A DNA stretch of 64,000 nucleotides from NCBI RefSeq assembly GCF_006496635.1, contig NZ_CP022958.1, positions 2,356,001-2,420,000 on the forward strand, in the 5' to 3' direction. The notes beneath the pieces are model-generated. The model had not been told where the DNA came from and did no database searches. It was given only the letters and a program-made list of their open reading frames with translations. The position numbers and the translations under genes were made by a program. Source of the stretch: Azoarcus sp. DD4 (GTDB lineage: Bacteria > Pseudomonadota > Gammaproteobacteria > Burkholderiales > Rhodocyclaceae). Position 1 is the first letter of the stretch. The number at the start of each line of letters is the position of its first letter. Positions 15,510 to 23,875 of the stretch are shown piece by piece.

Positions 15510-16286
15510 ATGACTTTTCAATACATCCTGCTCGAAACCCGCGGCCGCGTCGGCCTCGTCACCCTTAATCGACCGGCCAAGCTCAACGCCTTGTGCGACG
15601 GGCTGATGGACGAGCTCACCGCGGCGCTCGACGCCCTGGAATCCGACGAGGACATCGGCTGCATCGTCCTCACCGGCTCCGCCAAGGCCTTCGCCGCAGG
15701 CGCCGACATCGACGCTATGAAAACGCTGAGCTACATGGACGCCTATAAGCGCGACTTCATCACGCGCAACTGGGAACGGCTCAGGACCTGCCGCAAGCCG
15801 GTGATCGCCGCGGTGGCGGGCTACGCCTTCGGCGGCGGCTGCGAGCTGGCGATGATGTGCGATTTCATCATCGCCGCCGACAACGCGGTGTTCGCCCAGC
15901 CCGAGGTGAGCCTCGGCATCCTGCCCGGTGCCGGCGGCACACAGCGCCTGCCGCGCGCGGTGGGCAAGGCCAAGGCGATGGACCTGTGCCTCACCGGACG
16001 GAGAATGGACGCCCGCGAAGCCGAAGCGGCGGGGCTCGTCGCGCGCGTGGTCGCGGCCGATAAGCTGCTGGAGGAAGCGCTGGCGGCGGCGGAGAAGATC
16101 GCCTCGTACTCGCTGCCGGTGGTGATGATGATCAGGGAATGCGTCAATCGCGCCTACGAGGGTGCGCTCGCCGAAGGACTGCTGTTCGAGCAGCGCAGCT
16201 TCCACTCGAGTTTCGCCCTCGATGACCAGAAGGAAGGCATGGAAGCTTTCGTCGACAAACGCGCGCCGCGGTTCACGAATCGATGA
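15510..16286 (+). CDS. Enoyl-CoA hydratase (crotonase family)
   Basis: 258 aa, normal length. Crotonase-fold landmarks: NRPAKLNAL, the oxyanion-hole segment AFAAGADI, GYAFGGGCELAMMCD with the first catalytic Glu, and PEVSLGILPGAGGTQRL with the second. Both Glu residues of true enoyl-CoA hydratases are present, so hydration of trans-2-enoyl-CoA to 3-hydroxyacyl-CoA is well supported. It would pair with the hydroxyacyl-CoA dehydrogenase 1.6 kb upstream. It begins 40 bases after the damaged acuI gene and looks intact. Confidence 0.92.
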   Translation: MTFQYILLETRGRVGLVTLNRPAKLNALCDGLMDELTAALDALESDEDIGCIVLTGSAKAFAAGADIDAMKTLSYMDAYKRDFITRNWERLRTCRKPVIAAVAGYAFGGGCELAMMCDFIIAADNAVFAQPEVSLGILPGAGGTQRLPRAVGKAKAMDLCLTGRRMDAREAEAAGLVARVVAADKLLEEALAAAEKIASYSLPVVMMIRECVNRAYEGALAEGLLFEQRSFHSSFALDDQKEGMEAFVDKRAPRFTNR

Positions 16287-16606
16287 GGAGCCCCGAATGC
16301 CGGCGAGATGAGGCGCAATGGTGATTCGGCAGCAGTGTCCCACCGGGCAGGTCTGCCTGCCCGACCATATAGCTATTGAGTCTCCATAGTTCTGTCGCCT
16401 GGGGCGAATTGTTCGGCAACCGCATCATCGCCACTGCCGTCCTCGATTCTTGCGCGTCCGTGTCCTGGGCTGAATATGACGAGGGCAGCAAACGAACTGC
16501 GGAAGAGCGCGGCGGGCTCATCAGCGATTGCAGCGACCAGGTTACTTTTTCCGACCCGGCAGCTGTCCAGACGACCGGAGCCACCGCAATTTGCTCTCTA
16601 TACTCT

Positions 16607-16680
16607 CCACGCAAGGTGTCTCCACGCAAGGTCCCACGCAAGGTCCCACGCAAGGTCCCACGCAAGGTGTCCCGCAAGGT
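16607..16680 (+). repeat. 12-bp tandem repeat array
   Basis: Six copies of a CCACGCAAGGT core; the three central copies are perfect 12-mers CCCACGCAAGGT, and the outer copies vary in sequence or spacing (15 bp between the first two). Lies in a non-coding stretch after the enoyl-CoA hydratase gene. If translated in a chance frame it gives KVPR repeats. There are no spacers, so it is not CRISPR. Confidence 0.85.
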
Positions 16681-16761
16681 GTTGCCAGCCGCGAATCGTT
16701 AGTACATAATGCAGTCCTTCACAGCGCAGGGGCGGAAACTAACCGCTGCGTTATCAAGGAG

Positions 16762-16797
16762 TTGGAGCGGAGATTCAAGTCTCGTTTCCCGCTCCAA
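16762..16797 (+). repeat. Two-part inverted repeat
   Basis: Outer arms TTGGAGCG and CGCTCCAA (8 bp) enclose an inner stem GAGA/TCTC with a 6-nt loop and an unpaired GTTTCC side. It sits 40 bases before a terminator, so together they could form the 3' part of a structured transcript. Confidence 0.55.
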
Positions 16798-16837
16798 AAT
16801 TTGATCTGCGGAGTTCTGCTGAATTCTGCAGGTTATT

Positions 16838-16865
16838 GAAAAAAGGGACTTCGGTCCCTTTTTTC
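16838..16865 (+). terminator. Strong bidirectional intrinsic terminator
   Basis: Perfect 12-bp stem GAAAAAAGGGAC / GTCCCTTTTTTC with a TTCG tetraloop; the A and T runs give a U tract in either direction. No annotated gene ends close to it, which hints at an unannotated short transcript or a lost gene on one side. Confidence 0.85.
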
Positions 16866-17180
16866 ATTCTGGCGAGATCAACCGATATCCACCACGCAAG
16901 CACGTGGTCGGTGCCGATTCTTCGGGTCATCACGGCTTCCCACCGGGGGCGCTGCAACTGTGCGCCCAGCACGCCTACCGTCCAGGCCACAGCCGCGTCC
17001 GGTGACGACCAGATCTGGCAGGCAAGGTTGGCGTTGCAGTTGCCCGCGTCGATGTGGACACGGCATCGGTGTTGACCACGGACTGCTTCAAGGCCATCCC
17101 TTCGGCGCGCTGATCCCAGCCCGTCCTACCGCCCGAGCCATCTCGCATCCTGCTGGCGTGCCGGCGTGTTGCGCCGGCAA

Positions 17181-17774
17181 TCAATCCGTGTCCCGTCCCG
17201 GCCGATAACTCAGGCGCGGCATCAGTGCTAGAGCCAGGGTGGCGAGTATTGCGACCACGGCGATCAGCCACACCGCAACCGTGCTGCCGGTGATGCGGTC
17301 CGGGTGAACGCCCAGGATGGTGGCTAGCGCCAGGGCGTTGGCGGTGGCCACCAGCGTGGCGGATGCGTAGTCGTGGTAGCGCCGTGCGCGGTTGGCGCTG
17401 GCGGTCCAGTGCGGGTCGGTGTTGTAGCTGGGCAGCGCGAGGTGGGCGTCGTTGAGGCGCTCCAGTTGCGAGAGAAAGCGGCGCAGGTTGGAGAGCGCGC
17501 GTTCGGCCTTGTAATTGAGGAAGACCAGCGTGGCCGAGGTCACCGGAAAGCCGAGCGCCAGCCATTCCACCGGCAGGGCCGGGCGGCCTGCATCCGGCCG
17601 CAGCGCGACCAATACCGCCAGCAGCCCCAGTGTCAGCGAAACATAGAGCCCGAGCGCCTGCTGGCGCTGGGCGATGCGCGCGTTCACCTCCTGGTAGGCG
17701 GCGATGAAGCGGTAGTTGGCGTCGACAATGAGGCCGCGGCCAGCGACGCTGGAGGATGGCGGTGTCGTGCTCAT
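17181..17774 (-). CDS. Small integral membrane protein, function unknown
   Basis: 197 aa from the ATG at 17774 (GAGGAACCCACC just upstream); a longer frame to 17804 lacks a ribosome site and would overlap the preceding gene. Four hydrophobic stretches: LYVSLTLGLLAVLVAL, WLALGFPVTSATLVFL, TLVATANALALATILG and VAVWLIAVVAILATLALAL. The loop between the second and third pair is amphipathic with many Arg/Asn residues (LSNLRRFLSQLERLND). The arrangement recalls SLATT-type two-pair membrane proteins but I cannot confirm a family. It follows the molybdopterin oxidoreductase gene by 10 bases, so the two probably form an operon. Confidence 0.75.
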   Translation of the reverse strand: MSTTPPSSSVAGRGLIVDANYRFIAAYQEVNARIAQRQQALGLYVSLTLGLLAVLVALRPDAGRPALPVEWLALGFPVTSATLVFLNYKAERALSNLRRFLSQLERLNDAHLALPSYNTDPHWTASANRARRYHDYASATLVATANALALATILGVHPDRITGSTVAVWLIAVVAILATLALALMPRLSYRPGRDTD

Positions 17775-17784
17775 GGTGGGTTCC

Positions 17785-20145
17785 TCAACTGGGCAGATCG
17801 GCAAGTGGGACGGGCGGGTCGAAGGCGGTGACGGCCGGCACCGTACCGTCGAAGCGTGCCACGTCCACCAGGCAACTGTGCGCGGCGCAGCCTTGGCCCA
17901 GCCGCGACGAACCGACGTCGCGCGTCAGCACGTTGGGATTGCCGTGCTTGTCGATGTTGGCCGGATCGGCCTCGCCCAGGCGCAGCGGGTCGTACCAGGC
18001 GCCGGTGGGCAGCCGCAGCACCCCCGGCATCACCGCCGGGTCGAGCCGGGCGGCAGCGAGGCAGGCGCCGCGGTCGTTGAAAATGCGCACCACGTCGCCG
18101 TCGCCGATACCGCGCGCGGCGGCGTCGGCCGGGTTGATGTGCGCCGGTTCGCGACCGCTGACTTTGCCGGCACGGCTGGTGGGGCCGTGGTCGAGCTGGC
18201 TGTGAAGGCGGGCTGCGGGCTGGTCGGAGATCAGGTGGAGCGGATATCGCTGCGCGGCGGGTGCACCCAGCCATTCCTGAGGGGCGCGCCATACCGGATG
18301 GCCCGGGCAGTCGTCGTAGCCGAAGCCGGCGATCGTTGCGGAATGGAGCTCGATGCGGCCGCTGGGCGTGGGCAGGGGATGCGCGACGGGGTCGGCACGG
18401 AACCCGGCCAGCATCACCACCGGGGCCTGTGCTTCAAGCGCATCGAGGTCGAGCGTGCCCTGCGCCGCGAAGTGCTCGAAATCGGGCCAGACGACGCCAC
18501 GGTCTGCCGCGGCGCGGGCCGCCTCGTCGTAGAGATGGACCAGCCAGGCGTGCGCGTCGCGTCCTTCGGTGAATGCCGTTTCGCTGCCCAGCCGACGGGC
18601 AAGTGCCGCGAAGATGGCGTAGTCGTCGCGCGCCTCGCCGGGCGCGTCGGCCAGCTTTTTCATCGCTACCAGGTAGGGTTCGCGGGTGGCGAAGCCGATG
18701 TCGTCGCGCTCCAGCGTGGTGGTGGCGGGCAGCACCAGGTCGGCCATGCGGGCGAGCGGATTCCATACCTGCTCGTGGACCACGATGGTTTCGGGCCGTC
18801 GCCAGGCGCGCACCAGACGGTTGAGATCCTGGTGATGGTGGAAGGGATTGCCGCCCGCCCAATACACCAGACGGATGTCGGGGTAGTGGAGGCGGCGGCC
18901 GTTGTAGTCGAAGGGTGCGCCCGGCTGTTCCAGCATGTCGACGATGCGCGCCACCGGGATGAAGTCCGCTACCGGGTTGCGCCCCTGCGGCAGCGTTGGC
19001 CCCGGAATGCGCGCGTGCGGGCTGCCCATGAGGTTGAGCGGCCCGTAGCCGAGGGCGAAGCCGCCGCCGGGAAGGCCGATCTGGCCGAGTACCGCCGCCA
19101 GCGCCACGGTTGCCCAGAAGGGCTGTTCGCCGAACTCGGCGCGCTGCAGCGCCCAGGCGCAGTTGATCAGGCTGCGGGAGTCGGCCATGTCGGCCGCGAG
19201 CCGGCACAGGCGTTCGGCGGGCACGCCGGAAATCGCCGCAGCCCAGTCGGCATCCTTGACGATGCCGTCGTCCCCGCCGAACAGGTAGTCGCGCCAGCGT
19301 TCGAAACCTACGCAGTGGCTGGCGAGAAAGGCGGCGTCGTGGCGGCCGGCGGCGATCAGCGTGTGCGCCAGCGCCAGCATCACCGCGGTGTCGGTGTTGG
19401 GGCGGATGGGGATCCATTCCACCGATTCCGGGGGCGCGTCGAGATTGTCGGCCACCGGGCTGATGTTCACGAAGCGGCAGCCGGCCTCGGCCAGCGCCGC
19501 CAGGCCCGGCCGGGTGCGGTGCAACTGCGCGCCGCCGGCGCCGACCTGCGCATTCTTGGCGGGCACGCCGCCGAAGGCGACGAAGAGCCGGGTGTGGGCA
19601 GCCAGCACCGACCAGTCGTGATGCTGGGCCATTAGCTCGTCCATGCCCATCACGATGTGCGGCATCAGGGTGCGGCCGGCGCCCAGGCTGTAGCTGTCCT
19701 GGTGGCGGACGTAGCCGCCGATGCTGTTGAGGAAGCGGTGCACCTGGCTTTGCGCATGATGGAAACGCCCGGCGCTGGCCCAGCCGTAGGAGCCGCCGAA
19801 GATCGTGGTGTTGCCATGCAGTTCGCGCACCCGCTGCAGTTCGCGAGCGGCGAGGTCCAGCGCCTCGTCCCATTCCAGTTCGACGAAGGACTCGCTGCCG
19901 CGTGCCTCGCGGTCGTCGGTGCCGGCTGTCTTGCCGCGCATGCGTGCCAGCCAGCCGGCACGCGCCGCCGGGCGGCGGATGCGCAGCAACGAGCGGTTCG
20001 CCTCGAGCATGCCCTCGCCGATCCGTGACGGATCGGGGTCGCCAGCGTGGGGTTCGAGATGCAGGGTGTCGCCGTCGCCGCTGGCGACGTACAGGCCCCA
20101 GTGGGCCAGGGTCAGTCGGATACGGGCCGGGTGGGCTGCGGGCAT
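17785..20145 (-). CDS. Molybdopterin-dependent oxidoreductase, BisC/TorA-like
   Basis: 786 aa. Belongs to the DMSO-reductase superfamily, subgroup of biotin sulfoxide and TMAO/DMSO reductases: no N-terminal iron-sulfur cysteine motif, YGWASAGRFHHAQSQ with the Ser that coordinates molybdenum, and the C-terminal molydopterin dinucleotide-binding domain (HLISDQPAARLHSQLDHG, SGREPAHINPADAAARGI, FNDRGACLAAA). No twin-arginine signal, so cytoplasmic, like BisC. The likely reaction is reduction of an S-oxide or N-oxide; methionine sulfoxide, biotin sulfoxide and similar molecules are candidates. In an otherwise sulfur-rich neighbourhood S-oxide reduction is attractive but inferred. Transcribed divergently from tctB. 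Confidence 0.9.
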   Translation of the reverse strand: MPAAHPARIRLTLAHWGLYVASGDGDTLHLEPHAGDPDPSRIGEGMLEANRSLLRIRRPAARAGWLARMRGKTAGTDDREARGSESFVELEWDEALDLAARELQRVRELHGNTTIFGGSYGWASAGRFHHAQSQVHRFLNSIGGYVRHQDSYSLGAGRTLMPHIVMGMDELMAQHHDWSVLAAHTRLFVAFGGVPAKNAQVGAGGAQLHRTRPGLAALAEAGCRFVNISPVADNLDAPPESVEWIPIRPNTDTAVMLALAHTLIAAGRHDAAFLASHCVGFERWRDYLFGGDDGIVKDADWAAAISGVPAERLCRLAADMADSRSLINCAWALQRAEFGEQPFWATVALAAVLGQIGLPGGGFALGYGPLNLMGSPHARIPGPTLPQGRNPVADFIPVARIVDMLEQPGAPFDYNGRRLHYPDIRLVYWAGGNPFHHHQDLNRLVRAWRRPETIVVHEQVWNPLARMADLVLPATTTLERDDIGFATREPYLVAMKKLADAPGEARDDYAIFAALARRLGSETAFTEGRDAHAWLVHLYDEAARAAADRGVVWPDFEHFAAQGTLDLDALEAQAPVVMLAGFRADPVAHPLPTPSGRIELHSATIAGFGYDDCPGHPVWRAPQEWLGAPAAQRYPLHLISDQPAARLHSQLDHGPTSRAGKVSGREPAHINPADAAARGIGDGDVVRIFNDRGACLAAARLDPAVMPGVLRLPTGAWYDPLRLGEADPANIDKHGNPNVLTRDVGSSRLGQGCAAHSCLVDVARFDGTVPAVTAFDPPVPLADLPS

Positions 20146-20449
20146 GTCGGGCAGGGCGGAAAACGGGGCGCCGGTGTGGTGCGGGAGCCGCAGGGTACCG
20201 GATGAGGAATGCGTTGCTTATATCCAGTTAAGCAAAGCATATGTGCTATTCGCTAATTCGGGGGCGTGATGTCCGCAATTGCAGAAACGCACGTTGCTTG
20301 CTATCGATTTTATTCCGTTTAATTGGAAACTTATCTGCATGCATGAATTCAGAATTGTTGGATAGCACCGACGAAATCCAGATTTGATGCGGGTTCAGCG
20401 GGTGTTAGCTTTCGCTCATTCTCAATTTTGGTAATGAGTCGGAGGCAAA
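20146..20449. other. Divergent intergenic region
   Basis: 304 bases, clearly more AT-rich than its flanks, as expected for promoters. Besides the repeat at 20214-20235, CTCATT and AATGAG pair at 20415-20438, directly before the GGAGG ribosome site of tctB, where bound protein or RNA folding could affect expression. I could not assign -35/-10 boxes with confidence. Confidence 0.5.
20214..20235. promoter_or_regulatory. Inverted repeat in divergent promoter region, possible operator
   Basis: TTGCTTA and TAAGCAA (7 bp each) flank an 8-bp spacer in the AT-rich 300-bp gap between the divergent molybdopterin oxidoreductase and tctBA genes. The symmetry fits a dimeric regulator; no regulator gene is adjacent. 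Confidence 0.45.
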
Positions 20450-20908
20450 ATGCAAATAAGGGTTCTCAGCCGCCGTGATTCGCTTGCCGGGCTGTTTTTT
20501 ATTTCCTTCGGTGTAACCGGCGGCTTTCTGTCAACTGCATATCCGCTCGGTACCTCGATGCGCATGGGGGCGGGTTATTTCCCGCTATTGCTCAGTGTGG
20601 TGCTCGCCCTGCTCGGCCTCGCGGTGCTGGTGCGCAGTGTGCGCATTACCGAAGAAAAGGACGCGGGCGACGGTGGCCTGGCGCTGCGGCCGGCCGCGTT
20701 CATAGGCGCAGGCGTCATCGCCTTCGCGCTGCTGGCGCCGAACCAGGGGCTATTGATCGCCACCGTGGTGCTCACCGTGCTGAGCGGTTTCGCCCAGCGT
20801 GAGGTGCGACTGCGCGAACTGCTCGGCCTGTCCGCGGTGCTCGCGGCCTTCGGCGTGGCGGTGTTCTCCTACGGTCTGGGCCTGCCCCTGCCGGTGCTGC
20901 CGGCCTGA
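20450..20908 (+). CDS. tctB: Tripartite tricarboxylate transporter small membrane subunit TctB
   Basis: 152 aa with four predicted membrane spans and the family opening (RDSLAGLFFISFGVTGGFLS, YPLGTSMRMGAGYFPLLLS). TctB is the small membrane partner of TctA in secondary transporters that take up tricarboxylates and other organic acids captured by a periplasmic TctC/Bug protein. A GGAGG ribosome site lies 4 bases before the ATG. The gene is directly followed by tctA, and three Bug-type binding proteins lie further along the same cluster. Confidence 0.9.
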   Translation: MQIRVLSRRDSLAGLFFISFGVTGGFLSTAYPLGTSMRMGAGYFPLLLSVVLALLGLAVLVRSVRITEEKDAGDGGLALRPAAFIGAGVIAFALLAPNQGLLIATVVLTVLSGFAQREVRLRELLGLSAVLAAFGVAVFSYGLGLPLPVLPA

Positions 20909-20921
20909 GATCGTCGCCGAA

Positions 20922-22424
20922 ATGGAATTGCTCTCCCACCTGGCCGTCGGCGTCGATGCGGCGCTGACCTGGTCCAATCTGCTCTATTGCTTCATCGGGG
21001 TCACCCTCGGCACCCTGGTCGGCGTGCTGCCGGGCATCGGCCCGGTGGCCACCATCGCGATGCTGCTGCCGGTCACCTACGGCCTGCAACCGGCGTCGGC
21101 ACTGATCATGCTGTCCGGCATCTACTACGGCGCGCAGTACGGTGGTTCGACCGCCGCCATACTGGTGAACCTGCCGGGCGAATCGTCCTCGCTGGTGACT
21201 TGCCTCGACGGCCACGCGATGGCCAGGAACGGCCGTGCCGGCGCCGCACTCGGCATTGCCGCCATCGGCTCCTTCTTCGCCGGCACCGTCGCCACCGTGG
21301 TGGTGGCCGCTGCGGCGGTGCCGCTCGCCGACTTCGCGCTCAAGTTCGGCCCGGCGGAATACTTTTCGCTGATGGTGCTCGGCCTCATCGCCGCGGTGGT
21401 GCTGGCGCAGGGCGACATCTTCAAGGCGGTGGCGATGACGCTGCTCGGCCTGCTGCTCGGGCTGATCGGCGTGGATGTGAATTCCGGCGAGCAGCGCTTC
21501 ACCTTCGACATGCCCGAACTCGCCGACGGCATCAGCTTCGTCGTGATCTCGATGGGCATCTTCGGCATCGGCGAGATCATTGCCAACCTCGAGCGCGACC
21601 AGGGCCGCGACGTCGCCATCAAGAAGGTGGGCTCGGTGCTGCCGACGCGCGAGGACTACCGCGCGGCGTGGAAACCGGTGCTGCGCGGTTCCGCGCTCGG
21701 CACGGTGCTGGGCGTGCTGCCCGGCGGCGGTGCGATGCTCAGCTCGTTTGCCTCCTACATGATCGAGAAGCGCCTGGCGAAGGACCGCTCGCGCTTCGGC
21801 AAGGGCGCCATCGAAGGCGTGGCCGGCCCGGAATCCGCCAACAACGCCGGCGCGCAAACCTCCTTCATCCCGCTGCTGGTGATGGGCCTGCCGTCCAACG
21901 CGGTGATGGCGCTGATGATAGGCGCGATGATGATCCACGGCATCGTGCCCGGCCCGCAGGTGATGGGCGAGCGCCCGGAGCTGTTCTGGGGCGTGATCGT
22001 CAGCATGTGGGTGGGCAACGGCATGCTGCTGCTGCTCAACCTGCCGCTGATCGGCGTGTGGGTGCGGCTGCTGTCGGTGCCGTACCGGATGCTGTACCCG
22101 GCCATCCTGCTGTTCTGCTGCATCGGCGTGTACAGCGTGAACAACAGCCTATTCGACGTGGTGCTGGCGGTGGCCTTCGGCCTGCTCGGTTACCTCTTCA
22201 TCAAGCTGCGCTGCGAGCCGGCGCCACTGCTGCTCGGCTTCGTGCTCGGCCCGATGATGGAAGAGAACCTGCGCCGCGCCATGCTGCTGTCGCGCGGCGA
22301 CCCCAGCGTGTTCGTCACCCGCCCGCTGAGCCTGACCCTGTTGCTGCTGGCAGCGGCGCTGATCCTGGTGATGGCGCTGCCCGGCATCCGCGCCACCCGC
22401 GAAGTCGCCTTCGCCGGCGACTGA
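20922..22424 (+). CDS. tctA: Tripartite tricarboxylate transporter large membrane subunit TctA
   Basis: 500 aa, the typical TctA size, with about 12 membrane spans. Family signatures are present: LVGVLPGIGPVATIAMLLP near the N terminus and the repeated counterpart VLGVLPGGGAMLSSF after residue 260, plus GPESANNAGAQTSFIPLL. The ATG lies 13 bases after the tctB stop. Uses an ion gradient to import an organic acid delivered by a Bug binding protein. It heads a long run of catabolic genes, so the imported acid is probably what those enzymes break down. Confidence 0.93.
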   Translation: MELLSHLAVGVDAALTWSNLLYCFIGVTLGTLVGVLPGIGPVATIAMLLPVTYGLQPASALIMLSGIYYGAQYGGSTAAILVNLPGESSSLVTCLDGHAMARNGRAGAALGIAAIGSFFAGTVATVVVAAAAVPLADFALKFGPAEYFSLMVLGLIAAVVLAQGDIFKAVAMTLLGLLLGLIGVDVNSGEQRFTFDMPELADGISFVVISMGIFGIGEIIANLERDQGRDVAIKKVGSVLPTREDYRAAWKPVLRGSALGTVLGVLPGGGAMLSSFASYMIEKRLAKDRSRFGKGAIEGVAGPESANNAGAQTSFIPLLVMGLPSNAVMALMIGAMMIHGIVPGPQVMGERPELFWGVIVSMWVGNGMLLLLNLPLIGVWVRLLSVPYRMLYPAILLFCCIGVYSVNNSLFDVVLAVAFGLLGYLFIKLRCEPAPLLLGFVLGPMMEENLRRAMLLSRGDPSVFVTRPLSLTLLLLAAALILVMALPGIRATREVAFAGD

Positions 22425-22501
22425 GCCCGGCTCTCCAACCCAGCCGTCCGGAGCGTCGCCCGCCGCCGCTCCTCCGTTCCATCGCATCCGAGTACTGCGC
22501 A

Positions 22502-23875
22502 ATGAGCATCCACAGTTTCGACGTCCCCACCCGCGACCCCGGCGAATACCTCGCCATCCTCAACGCCCGCCGCTGGGAAAAGCTGCAGCGCCAGATCCGC
22601 TACGTGTGGAGCAACGAGGACTACTTCCGCCAGCGCTTCCTCGAGGCCGGCATCCAGTCGCCGGAAGACATCCGCAGCTTCGAGGACTTCCGCCGCCTCC
22701 CGGCCTTCATGGACAAGACCCGCCACCGCGAATCGCAGGACGCCTCGCTGGAACGCTACGGTCATCCGCTGGGCCTGCACCTGACCACCGCGCCGGAAAA
22801 CGCGATCCACCTCGCCGCCACCTCGGGCACCACCGGCACGCCCACCTTCTACGTGTTCAGCCGTAAGGACCTGGACATCACCTACGAGGTGCTCGGCCGC
22901 ATGTTCCGCGTCGCCGGCATCCGCCCGGGCGACACCACCTTCCACGCCTTCGGCCTGTCGCTGTGGCTCGCCGGCATCACCTATGTTCAGGCGCTGGAAG
23001 CCTACGGCGCGCGGCCGGTCGCGGTAGGCGCCGAGGGCGGCGTGCCCAAGATCCTGCGCTACATCGAGCTGACCCGGCCGCGGGTGCTGTTCGCCACGCC
23101 GTCGATGGTGAACCAGCTGATCGAGCGCGCGCCCAAGGAGATCGGCAAACCGGTCGGCGCGCTCGGCATCGAGGTCATCTATTGCTCCGGCGAGCCGGGC
23201 GCCAGCCAGCCGCTGTTCCGCCAGCGCGTCAGGGAGCACTACGGCGCCAAGGTGTTCGACGCCACCGGCGGCGCCTGGCACAACGGCACCATCACCTGCG
23301 ACAGCGAGCACTCCCATGGCATGCACTACGTCGCCGAGGACTACTGCTTCCGCTACGACCTGATCGACCCGGCAACCAAGGCGCCGCTGGAACTGAAGGA
23401 CGGCGCGGTGGGCGAGGCCATCCACACCGCGCTGGAATACGAGGCGTCACCGTCCTTCCGCAACGCCACCGGCGACATCCTGAAGATCCACGTCGGCGAA
23501 TGCCCCGGCTGCGGCCACTTCGGCACCCGCATGGAGATCGTCGGCCGCGCCGACGACATGCTGGCGATCAAGGGCGTGAAGGTGTATCCGGCCGCGATCC
23601 AGAACGTCGTCGCCCAGTTCCGGCCCAAGGTCTCCGGCGAGCTGCGCATCCGCCTGGACGCGCCGCCGCCGCGCGTGGAGCCGCCGCTGCGGCTGGCGGT
23701 GGAGGCGGGCGAGGGCACGCCGGAGTCGGAATGGGCGGCCATCGGCGCCGCCATCGAACAGCGCATCCGCGAACTGCTCACCTTCCGGCCGCAGGTCGAA
23801 GTGCTGCCCTTCGGCAGCCTGCCGCGCACCGGCGCCAAGACCAAGCTGATCGAGATCGTGGGGAAGGGCGCCTGA
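22502..23875 (+). CDS. Phenylacetate-CoA ligase-like (PaaK family) adenylate-forming ligase
   Basis: 457 aa, close to PaaK. The P-loop-like ATSGTTGTPTFYVFS, the EGGVPKIL and YCSGEPGASQP segments, DATGGAWHN, and GRADDMLAIKGVKVYPAAIQ hinge and C-terminal domain with the Lys in GAKTKLIEI all match adenylate-forming CoA ligases. A CPGCGHFGTR segment near residue 340 adds a Cys pair seen in several PaaK-like proteins. It would activate an aryl or short carboxylic acid to its CoA thioester. Its substrate is probably the acid imported by TctAB. The stop overlaps the next ATG (TGATG). Confidence 0.88.
   Translation: MSIHSFDVPTRDPGEYLAILNARRWEKLQRQIRYVWSNEDYFRQRFLEAGIQSPEDIRSFEDFRRLPAFMDKTRHRESQDASLERYGHPLGLHLTTAPENAIHLAATSGTTGTPTFYVFSRKDLDITYEVLGRMFRVAGIRPGDTTFHAFGLSLWLAGITYVQALEAYGARPVAVGAEGGVPKILRYIELTRPRVLFATPSMVNQLIERAPKEIGKPVGALGIEVIYCSGEPGASQPLFRQRVREHYGAKVFDATGGAWHNGTITCDSEHSHGMHYVAEDYCFRYDLIDPATKAPLELKDGAVGEAIHTALEYEASPSFRNATGDILKIHVGECPGCGHFGTRMEIVGRADDMLAIKGVKVYPAAIQNVVAQFRPKVSGELRIRLDAPPPRVEPPLRLAVEAGEGTPESEWAAIGAAIEQRIRELLTFRPQVEVLPFGSLPRTGAKTKLIEIVGKGA

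Larger units (their letters stand above)
16287..17180 (+). other. Long intergenic region with repeats and terminator
   Basis: About 890 bases with no supported gene. It holds a 12-bp tandem repeat array (16607-16680), a branched inverted repeat (16762-16797) and a strong terminator (16838-16865). On the minus strand 16775-16990 reads a fairly protein-like stretch (GVLGAQLQRPRWEAVMTRR, HVLAWW) that runs into the terminator; its upstream continuation shifts frame, so it may be a gene remnant. Nothing else clear. Confidence 0.5.

Noticed and set aside
16607..16680. Short regular repeats as a CRISPR array
   Set aside because: The unit is only 12 bp, directly abutting without spacers, and no cas gene is present.
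16762..16797. tRNA-like 3' end (TTCAAGT loop and CGCTCCAA arm)
   Set aside because: No anticodon or D arm can be built upstream and the T stem does not pair in tRNA fashion; it is a plain inverted repeat.
17716..19635. Plus-strand open frame of 639 codons opposite the molybdopterin oxidoreductase
   Set aside because: Antisense shadow in GC-rich DNA; no family features, no ribosome site, and the minus-strand gene is clearly real.
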